DNA from: JBBRBB01 sp963830175
GTDB taxonomy: Bacteria; Bacteroidota; Bacteroidia; Chitinophagales; Chitinophagaceae
Length of the DNA stretch: 64,000 bases
Assembly: GCA_963830175.1 (NCBI GenBank)
Contig: CAWHKV010000002.1
Location: forward strand, 372,001 to 436,000
Direction: 5' to 3'
Position 1 is the first letter of the stretch. Each line of letters starts with the position of its first letter. Shown in pieces: positions 9,072-17,642 of this stretch. Below the pieces are notes generated by a model that was not told the DNA's origin, searched no databases, and saw only the letters and a list, made by a program, of their open reading frames with translations. A program made the translations under genes and the position numbers.

Positions 9072-10677
9072 CCCTCAATCCAAACTGGTAGTTCCATTTT
9101 TTTGCTTTAATGCTATAATTGGCGTAAGCGGCATATACATAATCTTTAAACGTATAGTTATTGCTTATACGCGGGAGAATGATGTATGATTTGGCAGAGT
9201 CGTTGTAAAAACTTTGAATGTTTTCATTCTTAAAATCTCTTATTGCAGCCCTGGCCCCTGTTTCAAATTTACGGTTGTCGTTTATCGGTTTTTCATAATC
9301 GGTTTGTATGGTTATATAACGGTTATAACCACTGCCCTCTGTTTGTTGTAAAAAGGGATCGTACTTTAAATCATTATCAGGTAAAAAAGTGGTTCTTTTT
9401 AAAAAGGTATTATTGTTATTCTGGCTGCTGCTATAATTTAAATCTGCCGTTATATTATGACCTTCTTTTGCGAACAGGTGTTTGAAACTTATCTGACCGC
9501 CCAGGTTGGTGAATTCATTTAACCCATCACTTCTAAGTTTACTATAAGAAGCGAAAGTATTTTCTATGGTTGAGTCTATGCGCTGATCGTTGTTGTTATT
9601 AAAATTACCGCTAACGTAACTGCCGGTAAAAGTTAATGTGTTTCTGTTATTAATTAAATAATCCACGCCACCCCTAGCATAGGTAAAGTTGCCGGTATTG
9701 TAACCTTCACCGGTTTGCGAAACTATACTGAAAGTGTCAAGAAAATTTTCTCTTACAGATTCGATGGTATTAAACGATTTATTTTGACGGTAATTGCCGC
9801 TTAAAAAGAAGTTCAGCTTATTTTCCCGCACATTAAAATCCCCACCAAAATTAAACCTGCCCCTGGTATCAAAGCCTGTGCGAATACCGCCATTGTATCC
9901 TTTTTTAATGTTCTTTTTTAATACCACATTTAATATTCCTGCATTGCCTCCGGAGGCATCAAATTTTGCTGAAGGGTTTGTAATCAGTTCAACTTTATCA
10001 ATAATATCAGCAGGAATTTGTTCAAGCGTTAAGGTGGTTGGCCTTCCATCAACAAATAATTGCGGGGCTGCATTTCGCATGGTAACATTACCATCAATAT
10101 CTACATTCAACCCAGGTATTTGTTTCATTACTTCGGTAGCTGTTTGCCCCTGGCTTACAATGTTTTTATCTACATTAAAGATCTTACGGTCTACACCCAT
10201 TTCAAAAAACGATTTGGTAGAAGTGACTGTAACAGCATCAAGTGTATTTGTTGAAGGTTCAAGTTTTATGTTACCAAGGTCTTTCACCATAGCACTCATC
10301 ATATCCTGTCCATTCCTGTTTCCACGTTGAGGTTTTATAAAATAAACTTCTTTTGTTATGGGCTGATAGCCGATTGCTGAAACATTTAAATTGAATTGCC
10401 CCATCATAGGTAAATCATACAGCGTAAAATCTCCGTTTGATTCAGTAATTACAATACCCAATACCTGTGTGGTTTTTTCCTTGGTGGCGGTGTCAATTTT
10501 CTGACCCAATAATTGAATGGTTGCCCTCTCTAGTGGTTTATTTGTGTTACCATCAACAATTTTTCCATAGAATTGCCCTGCGGTGCCGCGAGCCTGTTGT
10601 CTTCCGGGCGGTTGTGCCGTTAACCCTACAGATGTAAAAAAGCCAAGTAATATTAATACCGATGCTATACTTCTCAT
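9058..10677 (-). CDS. Outer-membrane beta-barrel receptor, N-terminal part (carboxypeptidase-regulatory, plug and first barrel strands)
   Basis: Begins with a signal peptide (MRSIASVLILLGFFTSVGLTAQ minus end), then a CarboxypepD-regulatory-like domain (about residues 35-125, GKIVDGNTNKPLERATI), a plug domain (about 145-260, with FVDGRPTTLTLEQIPADII and a PSAKFDASG loop) and the first barrel strands. This order is that of the 'outer membrane beta-barrel family' related to TonB-dependent receptors. It ends prematurely with LRGRKF-stop because of the +1 shift at 9071-9074. Substrate unknown; there is no SusD partner next to it. Confidence 0.85.
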   Translation of the reverse strand: MRSIASVLILLGFFTSVGLTAQPPGRQQARGTAGQFYGKIVDGNTNKPLERATIQLLGQKIDTATKEKTTQVLGIVITESNGDFTLYDLPMMGQFNLNVSAIGYQPITKEVYFIKPQRGNRNGQDMMSAMVKDLGNIKLEPSTNTLDAVTVTSTKSFFEMGVDRKIFNVDKNIVSQGQTATEVMKQIPGLNVDIDGNVTMRNAAPQLFVDGRPTTLTLEQIPADIIDKVELITNPSAKFDASGGNAGILNVVLKKNIKKGYNGGIRTGFDTRGRFNFGGDFNVRENKLNFFLSGNYRQNKSFNTIESVRENFLDTFSIVSQTGEGYNTGNFTYARGGVDYLINNRNTLTFTGSYVSGNFNNNNDQRIDSTIENTFASYSKLRSDGLNEFTNLGGQISFKHLFAKEGHNITADLNYSSSQNNNNTFLKRTTFLPDNDLKYDPFLQQTEGSGYNRYITIQTDYEKPINDNRKFETGARAAIRDFKNENIQSFYNDSAKSYIILPRISNNYTFKDYVYAAYANYSIKAKKWNYQFGLRGRKF

Positions 10678-10756
10678 AATTTCAATTTCATGTAAAAAAC
10701 AATACCATTCTGATTAAATGAGATGAATGGCGAAAATGTTGCGAAGAACCGTACAG

Positions 10757-11338
10757 TTAAATAACTAAATTGAGGATAAACGCCTGCAGAATGCCTGCAA
10801 TTATTCCGAAAACAAGGGCGTAGGCAGTTATTTTTGGACCTGCTTTTTTTACCTGTTTTATAATTAAAGGTTTAATAGTATGCTCAGCCATTTCATGCAA
10901 TTTGCTTTGCAACTTTTGTTGCGTTACTGTATCTGTTCTGCTGCTATTAATATAATCCTGCATTATTTCCGGTACTAAAACCTCCAGTTCAGTCATAAAT
11001 AATGCCTTTAGATCATTAATTGTTTTATCGCCAATAAACATGGTAATCATAGGCATATGCGCAGGCAGCTTCTTCCTCAAAAATTCATCCATGTGTTGTT
11101 CTGCCGCAGGTAGAATTTTATTGTATGTATCCTTATTATTTACCTGCTCTTCAATTAAATTAAATAAAGCGATAGACAGGGTTGGACTTTGCAAATGTTC
11201 CTGTATAAAATTTCTCGATAGGGAATTTCGTGTATTTTCCTCATTCAGTTTTCTTATTAATCTTGCTGAAAGAACCATGGTAAATATTACGGTAACCAAA
11301 GCGGTTGTTGCGGGCACCCAGAAGAATATACTATCCAT
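10757..11338 (-). CDS. Membrane protein, DUF445-like
   Basis: 193 residues with a hydrophobic helix at the N-terminus (about 5-25), a long charged helical middle containing many Glu/Lys, and a second hydrophobic helix at the C-terminus (about 172-192). A soluble helical core framed by terminal membrane helices with a glycine-rich final helix resembles DUF445 (YheB-type) proteins, but it is shorter than typical members, so I keep this tentative. Role unknown. It lies between the receptor and tRNA-His on the same strand. Confidence 0.65.
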   Translation of the reverse strand: MDSIFFWVPATTALVTVIFTMVLSARLIRKLNEENTRNSLSRNFIQEHLQSPTLSIALFNLIEEQVNNKDTYNKILPAAEQHMDEFLRKKLPAHMPMITMFIGDKTINDLKALFMTELEVLVPEIMQDYINSSRTDTVTQQKLQSKLHEMAEHTIKPLIIKQVKKAGPKITAYALVFGIIAGILQAFILNLVI

Positions 11339-11351
11339 AACAAAATAAAAA

Positions 11352-11380
11352 AGCCTTGAATGCTTTTGTCAAACAAGGCT
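11352..11380 (-). terminator. Terminator following tRNA-His
   Basis: On the minus strand AGCCTTG ... CAAGGCT forms a 7-bp stem with a 15-base loop and is followed by a run of six T. It starts 12 bases after the tRNA 3' end and sits just upstream of the DUF445-like gene start. Confidence 0.75.
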
Positions 11381-11392
11381 AATTAAAAAGGG

Positions 11393-11467
11393 GGAGGCTA
11401 AGGGGTCTCGAACCCCCGACCTTCAGAACCACAATCTGACGCTCTAACCAACTGAGCTACAACCTCC
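11393..11467 (-). tRNA. tRNA-His (anticodon GTG)
   Basis: A full cloverleaf folds on the minus strand: acceptor stem with an encoded extra 5' G (G-1) opposite C73, D-arm GCTC/GAGC, anticodon stem TCAGA/TCTGA around loop TTGTGGT with anticodon GTG, and a T-arm with loop TTCGAGA. The G-1:C73 pair is diagnostic of tRNA-His. CCA is not encoded. A promoter lies immediately upstream and a terminator immediately downstream. Confidence 0.97.
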
Positions 11468-11479
11468 GTATTTCGCGGG

Positions 11480-11511
11480 CAAAAATAGAATAATACCATT
11501 ACGCTGCAAAA
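11480..11511 (-). promoter_or_regulatory. Promoter of tRNA-His (TTTTG-N19-TATTTTTG)
   Basis: On the minus strand TTTTG (11511-11507), exactly 19 bases, then TATTTTTG (11487-11480) matches the Bacteroidota housekeeping promoter consensus (-33 TTTG, -7 TAnnTTTG). The -7 box ends 12 bases before the tRNA 5' end, the distance expected for a start point just upstream of the tRNA. Confidence 0.78.
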
Positions 11512-11613
11512 CATTTCCGCTACCTTTCCTTTTTTGTTCCAATATTCAAAACCTTGTTAATTACACAAATGCTGTAGCTAACTGTTCTATTTTAAATTAT
11601 TTTTGAGAGAGAT

Positions 11614-13758
11614 ATGAAAAACAGCCCAAAATACAGATGGCAGAAAATATTGCTGATACCAGTAATTATTACAGGTATTATTTTATGGTCGTTCATAAAC
11701 AGTAATTCCAATGCACAGAGCAGTAAAGAACAAATGTTGCTTTCTGCAATTGGTGCTATACTTGAACAAAGACATTTTAGTCCGAAGCCTATCGATGATA
11801 AATTTTCAGCAGAAATATTTACCAAATACCTGTCTACACTTGATCCTGATAAGAATGTGTATTTGCAGGAAGATATTGCAGCCCTTGAACAGTATAAAAC
11901 AAAACTGGATGATGAAATTCATGGTGAACCGCTAAGTTTTTATTTAAATGCTTCTTCAATTTTCATGAGCAGATTGAGTGAAGTAATGAATGTGTATTCA
12001 GAACAATTACAAAAGCCATTTAATTTTAATATTGATGAGAACATTCAGTTAGATGCTGAAAAGAAAACCTATCCTACTTCTCTAGAAGAAAGAAAAGAGC
12101 TTTGGCGTAAGCGTGTTAAGTATCTTACCCTGGAGAGATATGCTGAAGCCATTGAGCAACGAAATAAAAACAAAGACACAGATACTGCGTGGGATAAAAC
12201 AGATGCTCAACTTGAAGCAGATAGCAGGCAAAAAGTTAAGACATCATTAGACCGTGCCTTTAACAGGCAAAAACAATTATTTACACCGCAGGAGCAATTT
12301 AATACTTATGTAAATGTAGTTGCCGACCTGATGGATCCGCATACTGAGTATTTTCCGCCCATTGAAAAAAGACAGTTCGATGAAGAAATGAGTGGTCGGT
12401 TCTATGGTATTGGCGCCCAGTTAAAAGAAGATGATGGTGCGATAAAAATTGCAAGCCTGGTTACCGGCATGCCAGCCTGGAAATCTGGTGAGGTGCAGGT
12501 AAATGATGAGGTGATTAAAGTTGCCCAGGGAAGTGAAGAGCCGGTAGATGTGAGGGGATATGCTGTAACAGATGCCGTAAAACTAATAAGGGGTAATAAA
12601 GGAACCGAGGTTAAGATCACTTTTAAAAAGCCCGAAGGAACAATACATACCGTTTCTATAATTAGGGACGAAATTGTGCTGGATGAAACTTTTGCAAGAA
12701 GTGCAGTAATAAATGAAAATGGGAATAAAATAGGGTATATCTATTTGCCAGAATTCTATGCCGATCTTAATAGGTTAAATGGAAATAGGGCTTCTGTAGA
12801 TGTTAGTAATGAGATAGTTAAACTTAAAAAAGAAAACGTTTCAGGAATTATACTAGACCTTAGAAATAATGGTGGAGGATCGTTGTATGAAGTTGTTCAA
12901 ATGGTGGGATTATTTATAAAAGAAGGTCCGGTGGTTCAGGTTAAAGACCGCGATGGCAGTCCTGCAATTCTTCGTGATAATGATCCAGGTGTTTTATATA
13001 CAGGTCCATTGGCAGTTATGGTTAATGAATTAAGCGCCTCTGCCTCAGAAATTTTTGCAGCTGCAATACAGGATTATAAACGCGGGGTAATAGTTGGCAG
13101 TACCTCAACATATGGAAAAGGTACAGTTCAAAAGCCCATTCCATTAGGCCGTTCTGTTGATGCTGCAACCGGGCAAACCGAGTATGGTGCACTTAAATTA
13201 ACATTTGAGAAATTTTACAGAATCAACGGAGGATCAACTCAATTGAAAGGTGTTGTTCCAGATATCATTTTGCCTGACAGTTATGAGTATATTAAATTTC
13301 GTGAGAAAGATAATCCCTCATCTTTACCCTGGGACCAAATTTCCAAAGCAGATTATTCGCTTTTTTCAAGTGCTGTAAACTGGAATGAGATAAATGAAAA
13401 GGCAAATGAGCGCTTAAAGACAAACGAAGCTTTTGCTAAGATCAAGGATAATGCTACCTGGATAAATATCAATGCAGATAAAGAGTATAGTTTAAATTTA
13501 AAAGAGTATAAAGAAGAGCAGCAAAGCATTAGAAACCGGGTTAAGCAAAATGATAGTTTAACACGGTTGTCTGCGCCTATTGATATTAAACCGTTAGAGG
13601 CAGATAAAGAAAGGTTCTTCAATAACCCTGATAAAGCAAAAAGTGACCGCTATCAGCAATGGTTAAAAAATATTCAGTCAGATATCTATATTAATGAAAC
13701 AAAAAATATTCTAACAGATATCGCGAACTCCTCCCTAAATACCAATGTGAAAAAATAA
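11614..13758 (+). CDS. Carboxy-terminal (tail-specific) processing protease, S41 family
   Basis: Periplasmic serine protease of the Prc/CtpA family that degrades or trims envelope proteins from their C-terminus. 714 residues, like E. coli Prc. An N-terminal membrane anchor or signal segment (about 10-30) precedes a helical N-domain (45-210), a PDZ domain (about 250-335), and the S41 core with ELSASASEIFAAAI (catalytic Ser about residue 476) and YGKGTVQ (catalytic Lys about residue 500), then a C-terminal helical domain. Single gene between tRNA-His (opposite strand) and the polysaccharide operon. Confidence 0.94.
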   Translation: MKNSPKYRWQKILLIPVIITGIILWSFINSNSNAQSSKEQMLLSAIGAILEQRHFSPKPIDDKFSAEIFTKYLSTLDPDKNVYLQEDIAALEQYKTKLDDEIHGEPLSFYLNASSIFMSRLSEVMNVYSEQLQKPFNFNIDENIQLDAEKKTYPTSLEERKELWRKRVKYLTLERYAEAIEQRNKNKDTDTAWDKTDAQLEADSRQKVKTSLDRAFNRQKQLFTPQEQFNTYVNVVADLMDPHTEYFPPIEKRQFDEEMSGRFYGIGAQLKEDDGAIKIASLVTGMPAWKSGEVQVNDEVIKVAQGSEEPVDVRGYAVTDAVKLIRGNKGTEVKITFKKPEGTIHTVSIIRDEIVLDETFARSAVINENGNKIGYIYLPEFYADLNRLNGNRASVDVSNEIVKLKKENVSGIILDLRNNGGGSLYEVVQMVGLFIKEGPVVQVKDRDGSPAILRDNDPGVLYTGPLAVMVNELSASASEIFAAAIQDYKRGVIVGSTSTYGKGTVQKPIPLGRSVDAATGQTEYGALKLTFEKFYRINGGSTQLKGVVPDIILPDSYEYIKFREKDNPSSLPWDQISKADYSLFSSAVNWNEINEKANERLKTNEAFAKIKDNATWININADKEYSLNLKEYKEEQQSIRNRVKQNDSLTRLSAPIDIKPLEADKERFFNNPDKAKSDRYQQWLKNIQSDIYINETKNILTDIANSSLNTNVKK

Positions 13759-13824
13759 GGTTTTTAATATCGTTTTATTGTATTATTACCTTTTGCATTA
13801 ATCCAAAAAACATTGGGCAATAGT

Positions 13825-13855
13825 TTTAAATTCAGTAAAGTAAAAGATATTTTTG
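13825..13855 (+). promoter_or_regulatory. Candidate promoter of the exopolysaccharide operon
   Basis: TTTA (one mismatch to TTTG) at 13825-13828, 19 bases, then an exact TATTTTTG at 13848-13855. It would place the transcript start about 28 bases before the wza-like ATG at 13890. It is the only good match in the 131-base gap before the operon. Confidence 0.5.
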
Positions 13856-13889
13856 TTGCGGTAAGGCGCATTCTAATTTTTACCTGCTT

Positions 13890-14660
13890 ATGATGATTAA
13901 TAAGGTTTTAGGTATTCCGGCATTATTCTTTTTATATGCAGGTATTTGTTCATCTTGTATTAATACCCAGGCCATTACCTATTTTAATAACCTGCCTGAT
14001 TCAGGAGTGCACACATTACAGGTAATGCAGCCTCCCGTTAAAACGTTACAGCCCACAGATGTTATTATGGTAAAAATAGGAGGTGAAAACGAACAAACCG
14101 TTCGCTTTATAAATCAATATTTTGGCGCTGCCGGTGGCGAGCAAGGCGCACTTGTTAAGTTTAAGGTTGATTCGAAAGGTGAAATAACTTTACCTGTAGC
14201 TGGTGCAGTAAAAGTGCAGGGGTTAAATAACGAAGAAGCTGCTAATGCCATTGTACAGGTTTATTTACCATACCTTAAAAATCCTGTGGTCGTGGTAAAT
14301 ACTGAAGGGTTTAACTATACCGTAATGGGTGAGGTAAAACAACCGGGTTATTTTAGCGCAGGCATTGAAAAGATAAATATATTTGAAGCGCTTGCCCGGG
14401 CGGGAGATATGACTCAAAACGCGGAAAGGCAACAGGTAAAATTGATCAGGCAGGCATCTGGCAAAAGAGAGATCGTTAATTTAAATTTTAATGATAAAGA
14501 GATTCTTAATTCGCCATATTATTTTCTACAGAAAGACGATATTCTATATGTTGAACCACGAAGAACAACCCTCATCTCTGAAAACTTTACCAGAACAGCA
14601 AGTATAACAGCGTCACTGGTTAGTGTAGTGGCAATTTTATTTACAATATTCAGGAAATAG
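13890..14660 (+). CDS. Polysaccharide export outer-membrane lipoprotein, Wza-like
   Basis: Forms the outer-membrane export channel for capsule/exopolysaccharide. A signal sequence with a lipobox-like AGICSSC around residues 17-24 suggests lipidation. A Poly_export domain (about 45-130, starting LQPTDVIMVKIGG) is followed by an SLBB domain (about 140-200) and, at the extreme C-terminus, a hydrophobic helix (about 232-253), the Wza-type amphipathic/membrane tail. At 256 residues it is shorter than E. coli Wza, as is usual in Bacteroidota. First gene of the operon; wzc begins 2 bases after its stop. A second ATG at 13893 is an equally possible start. Confidence 0.92.
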   Translation: MMINKVLGIPALFFLYAGICSSCINTQAITYFNNLPDSGVHTLQVMQPPVKTLQPTDVIMVKIGGENEQTVRFINQYFGAAGGEQGALVKFKVDSKGEITLPVAGAVKVQGLNNEEAANAIVQVYLPYLKNPVVVVNTEGFNYTVMGEVKQPGYFSAGIEKINIFEALARAGDMTQNAERQQVKLIRQASGKREIVNLNFNDKEILNSPYYFLQKDDILYVEPRRTTLISENFTRTASITASLVSVVAILFTIFRK

Positions 14661-14662
14661 AA

Positions 14663-17053
14663 ATGAGTTATCCTTCAAGCGACAAGGAAAATGAATTTGT
14701 GGTTACTTCCGGGTCTTCATTCGATGTAAAGAAGTTTGTATTCAGACTTATTTCTTTTCTTCCATGGATTATCATATCACTATTATTGTGTTTGTTAAGT
14801 GCCCAGGTTTATTTAAGGTACACGCCAAAAATGCACAAGATCTCTGCTTTTGTGCTTATTAAAGACAATGAAGAATCATCTCCCGATTATAAAATATTAA
14901 AAGAATTGGGGGTTATGCCTGGCAGTAAAGAGGTTCAAAATCAAATTGATATTCTACAATCTTATTCCCTGATAAAGGAGGTGGTAGATACCCTTAACCT
15001 GCAGGTACAATTATATTCTGAAGGAAGAATTTCTTCTTCAGCTTTGTATGGATCTCAAAGTCCGCTGCATATTTACTCAGAGTGGAAAAACAACTTTCCC
15101 GAAAAACCTGCATCATATAACTTAAGAATTTTAAATACCAGGATCGGGGTAAAGAATGAGGGCAAAATAAAATATTATGATTATGGCGACACTGTAACTT
15201 TAAACAACCGCAATTTTTATTTTTTGCCTAATGAGGAAGTTAAACCTGCGGTAGAAGAATATTCATTAGTGGTTTCTGATCGCAACAATGTTATAACAGG
15301 TTTGCGAAATGCGCTGGATGTTAGAAAGTTGCACGAAATGGGAGGAATAATCGAAGTTTCAATGCTCGATGAGATTCCGCAAAGAGGCATAGACATTATT
15401 AATCAGCTTGTAAAAGCTTACGACCAGGCTGGTTTGGAAGATAAAAATATCGTTAGCAATAAAACCAATTCATTTCTTTCAGAGCGCGTAGATACCGTAG
15501 CCTCTGAACTCGATTACCTTGAACAGCAGGCAGAATTTTTTAAAAGGCGCAATAAGATTAACGACATAAATTATCTCGGCAACCAGTACCTCGGACAATC
15601 TTTGGCATACGATAAAGAAAAAGTAGATCAACGAGGGCAGCTAAAGCTACTGGATGAGTTGGAAAATTACATGGGCAGGTCGCAGGATTATATAGATGTA
15701 ATTCCTTCTAATAATGGCATTCAGGAAGCAACGCTAGCCAGCCTGATTGAGCAGTATAATAAGTCAGTAACTGATTATGTTCGCGCCCGTGCTATTAGTG
15801 CAGAAAAAGATCCGTTGTTACAACGTGCCAAAGAGCAACTGCCGGAATTAAAAAGAAGTATTGAAGAAAATATTCGCAGTATAAAAAATGGTTATCGTAT
15901 AAACCTTAGCCAGCTTGAACAAAAGCAGGGAACCTTCGATAATATTCTCGCCAGCCTACCGGAAAAAGAAAGGGAATACCTAAAGTTAAAAAGGCAGATT
16001 GGCGTTAAGGAGCAACTATATTTATACCTGCTTCAAAAGAAAGAAGAAACACAACTTTCATTAGCAGCAAACATCAATAATACACGTGTTGTTGATGCAG
16101 CGTTCGACCAGGGAGTATTGCTTCCCAAGACAGGACAGGTATTTAACGTGGCTATTTTTCTTGGTTTGTTTATCCCTATAGCAATTATGCTTATTATGGA
16201 TTTCTTTAGTAATAAAATTACTGAAAGAAGAGAAATTGAAGACGGTGCATCATTACCCATTCTTGGTGAGCTCTCTTATATAAACCGGCTAAAATCCATG
16301 CACCGGTTTTCAGGAAAAAGTATCATTCTGGAACAGTTTCGACTTATTAGAACTAACCTGCAATATTTTAATATTAAGCATACGGGTAGTAAGAATATTT
16401 TGATCACCAGCTTTTTAAGTGGCGAGGGAAAAACTTTTGTAAGCATTAACCTCGCGGCAAGCCTTGCAGCAACAGGGGCGCGTGTTTTGTTAATTGAACT
16501 TGACCTGCGTAAGCCAAAGTTGGCAAACCTGTTAAATGTTGGTGGTGAAATTGGTCTTTCAGACTTTGTTATAAAACCAGACCTACCATTTAGTCAAGTG
16601 ATAAAACACCAGGAAACATTGAGGTTCGATGTGATCACTTCAGGATATATTACCCCTAACCCCGCCGAAATGCTTATGAATGAAAGAGTGGAAGAAATGT
16701 TCCGGCTGGCGTCTGAAAATTATGATTATGTAGTTATGGATACCTCGCCCATTGGACTTGTGGCAGATACCTTTCTATTAAACAAATTTGCCCACGTTAG
16801 CATATTCATACTTAGGTATAAATATTCATTTAAAACAACACTGCCATACCTTAAAAAGCTTAACGACGAAAATAAGTTAACGGGATTGGGGATAGTGGTT
16901 AATGGTATAAAAAATAACACAGGGTTTGGTTACGGATATGGATATGGATATGCTGAGAGCTATGGTTACGGTTACCGCAATGGTAACAATTATTACCAGG
17001 AAGCAAATGAAGAGAGACAGCAACCGTGGAAAAGAATATTTAAAAAGAAATAA
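14663..17053 (+). CDS. Polysaccharide co-polymerase / tyrosine autokinase, Wzc-like
   Basis: Inner-membrane protein that controls chain length and export by cyclic tyrosine autophosphorylation. A first transmembrane helix (about 30-50) and a Wzz periplasmic domain with long coiled coils (to about 490), a second transmembrane helix (about 495-515), then a BY-kinase domain: Walker A' GEGKTF (about 587), Walker A'/B region LLIELDLRKPK (about 610) and YVVMDTSP (about 690). The tail (about 755-785) is a Gly-Tyr run rich in tyrosines, the autophosphorylation cluster. Partner phosphatase is the CpsB-type gene at the end of the operon. Confidence 0.94.
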   Translation: MSYPSSDKENEFVVTSGSSFDVKKFVFRLISFLPWIIISLLLCLLSAQVYLRYTPKMHKISAFVLIKDNEESSPDYKILKELGVMPGSKEVQNQIDILQSYSLIKEVVDTLNLQVQLYSEGRISSSALYGSQSPLHIYSEWKNNFPEKPASYNLRILNTRIGVKNEGKIKYYDYGDTVTLNNRNFYFLPNEEVKPAVEEYSLVVSDRNNVITGLRNALDVRKLHEMGGIIEVSMLDEIPQRGIDIINQLVKAYDQAGLEDKNIVSNKTNSFLSERVDTVASELDYLEQQAEFFKRRNKINDINYLGNQYLGQSLAYDKEKVDQRGQLKLLDELENYMGRSQDYIDVIPSNNGIQEATLASLIEQYNKSVTDYVRARAISAEKDPLLQRAKEQLPELKRSIEENIRSIKNGYRINLSQLEQKQGTFDNILASLPEKEREYLKLKRQIGVKEQLYLYLLQKKEETQLSLAANINNTRVVDAAFDQGVLLPKTGQVFNVAIFLGLFIPIAIMLIMDFFSNKITERREIEDGASLPILGELSYINRLKSMHRFSGKSIILEQFRLIRTNLQYFNIKHTGSKNILITSFLSGEGKTFVSINLAASLAATGARVLLIELDLRKPKLANLLNVGGEIGLSDFVIKPDLPFSQVIKHQETLRFDVITSGYITPNPAEMLMNERVEEMFRLASENYDYVVMDTSPIGLVADTFLLNKFAHVSIFILRYKYSFKTTLPYLKKLNDENKLTGLGIVVNGIKNNTGFGYGYGYGYAESYGYGYRNGNNYYQEANEERQQPWKRIFKKK

Positions 17054-17108
17054 AAAACCCGCTAAATTTTTTTTTACTCCCTGTGGGTAAGGTGGCGGAG
17101 CTATACGT

Positions 17109-17612
17109 ATGAATAATGAAAAAAAATGGTTTGCTGTTTATACTAAGCCACGATGGGAAAAAAAGGTAAATGCTACGTTGCTAAAAAAAGGTGTTGATAG
17201 CTGGTGCCCTGTGCAAAAGACCGAGCGTCAATGGACGGACCGGAAAAAAATTATTGATGATCCTCTTTTCAAAAGTTATGTTTTTGTACGCATAAATGAA
17301 GAAGAACGTTTACGTGTTTTACAGACAGATGGTGTATTAAACTTTGTGCATCATGTGGGTAAACCCGCTATTATAAGAGATGAAGAAATTGAATTGATTA
17401 AATCTTACCTGTTAGAGAAAGATGCCAGGATTTCTATTGGACAAATAGGGGCATTCTCAGAAAACGATAAAGTAGTAATTCGAAAAGGTGTTTTTATGGA
17501 TAGTACCGGAACCATAATACGCACAGGAAAAAAGAAGGTTTACGTTCGCTTAGAAAGTCTCGGGCAATTAATGACGGTAGAATTCCCCGTAGATCATATA
17601 TCTGCGCAATAA
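17109..17612 (+). CDS. UpxY-type NusG-like transcription antiterminator
   Basis: NusG paralogue that lets RNA polymerase read through long polysaccharide operons. 167 residues: an N-terminal NGN domain (about 5-105, starting WFAVYTKPRWEKKV, typical of UpxY) and a C-terminal KOW-like domain (about 115-165). In Bacteroides the gene is normally the first of its operon, acting on the leader; here it is third, after the export genes. A 55-base gap with a T-rich run at 17067-17075 lies upstream, so it may also have its own promoter. It likely serves the 18 kb downstream. Confidence 0.88.
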   Translation: MNNEKKWFAVYTKPRWEKKVNATLLKKGVDSWCPVQKTERQWTDRKKIIDDPLFKSYVFVRINEEERLRVLQTDGVLNFVHHVGKPAIIRDEEIELIKSYLLEKDARISIGQIGAFSENDKVVIRKGVFMDSTGTIIRTGKKKVYVRLESLGQLMTVEFPVDHISAQ

Positions 17613-17642
17613 TTTCAATAAATGAAATTGAAGTCATATTAA

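Noticed and set aside
8079..10677. Two separate genes for the receptor halves
   Set aside because: The downstream part has no good start and the residues on both sides of 9071-9074 join into one family sequence if one base is removed.
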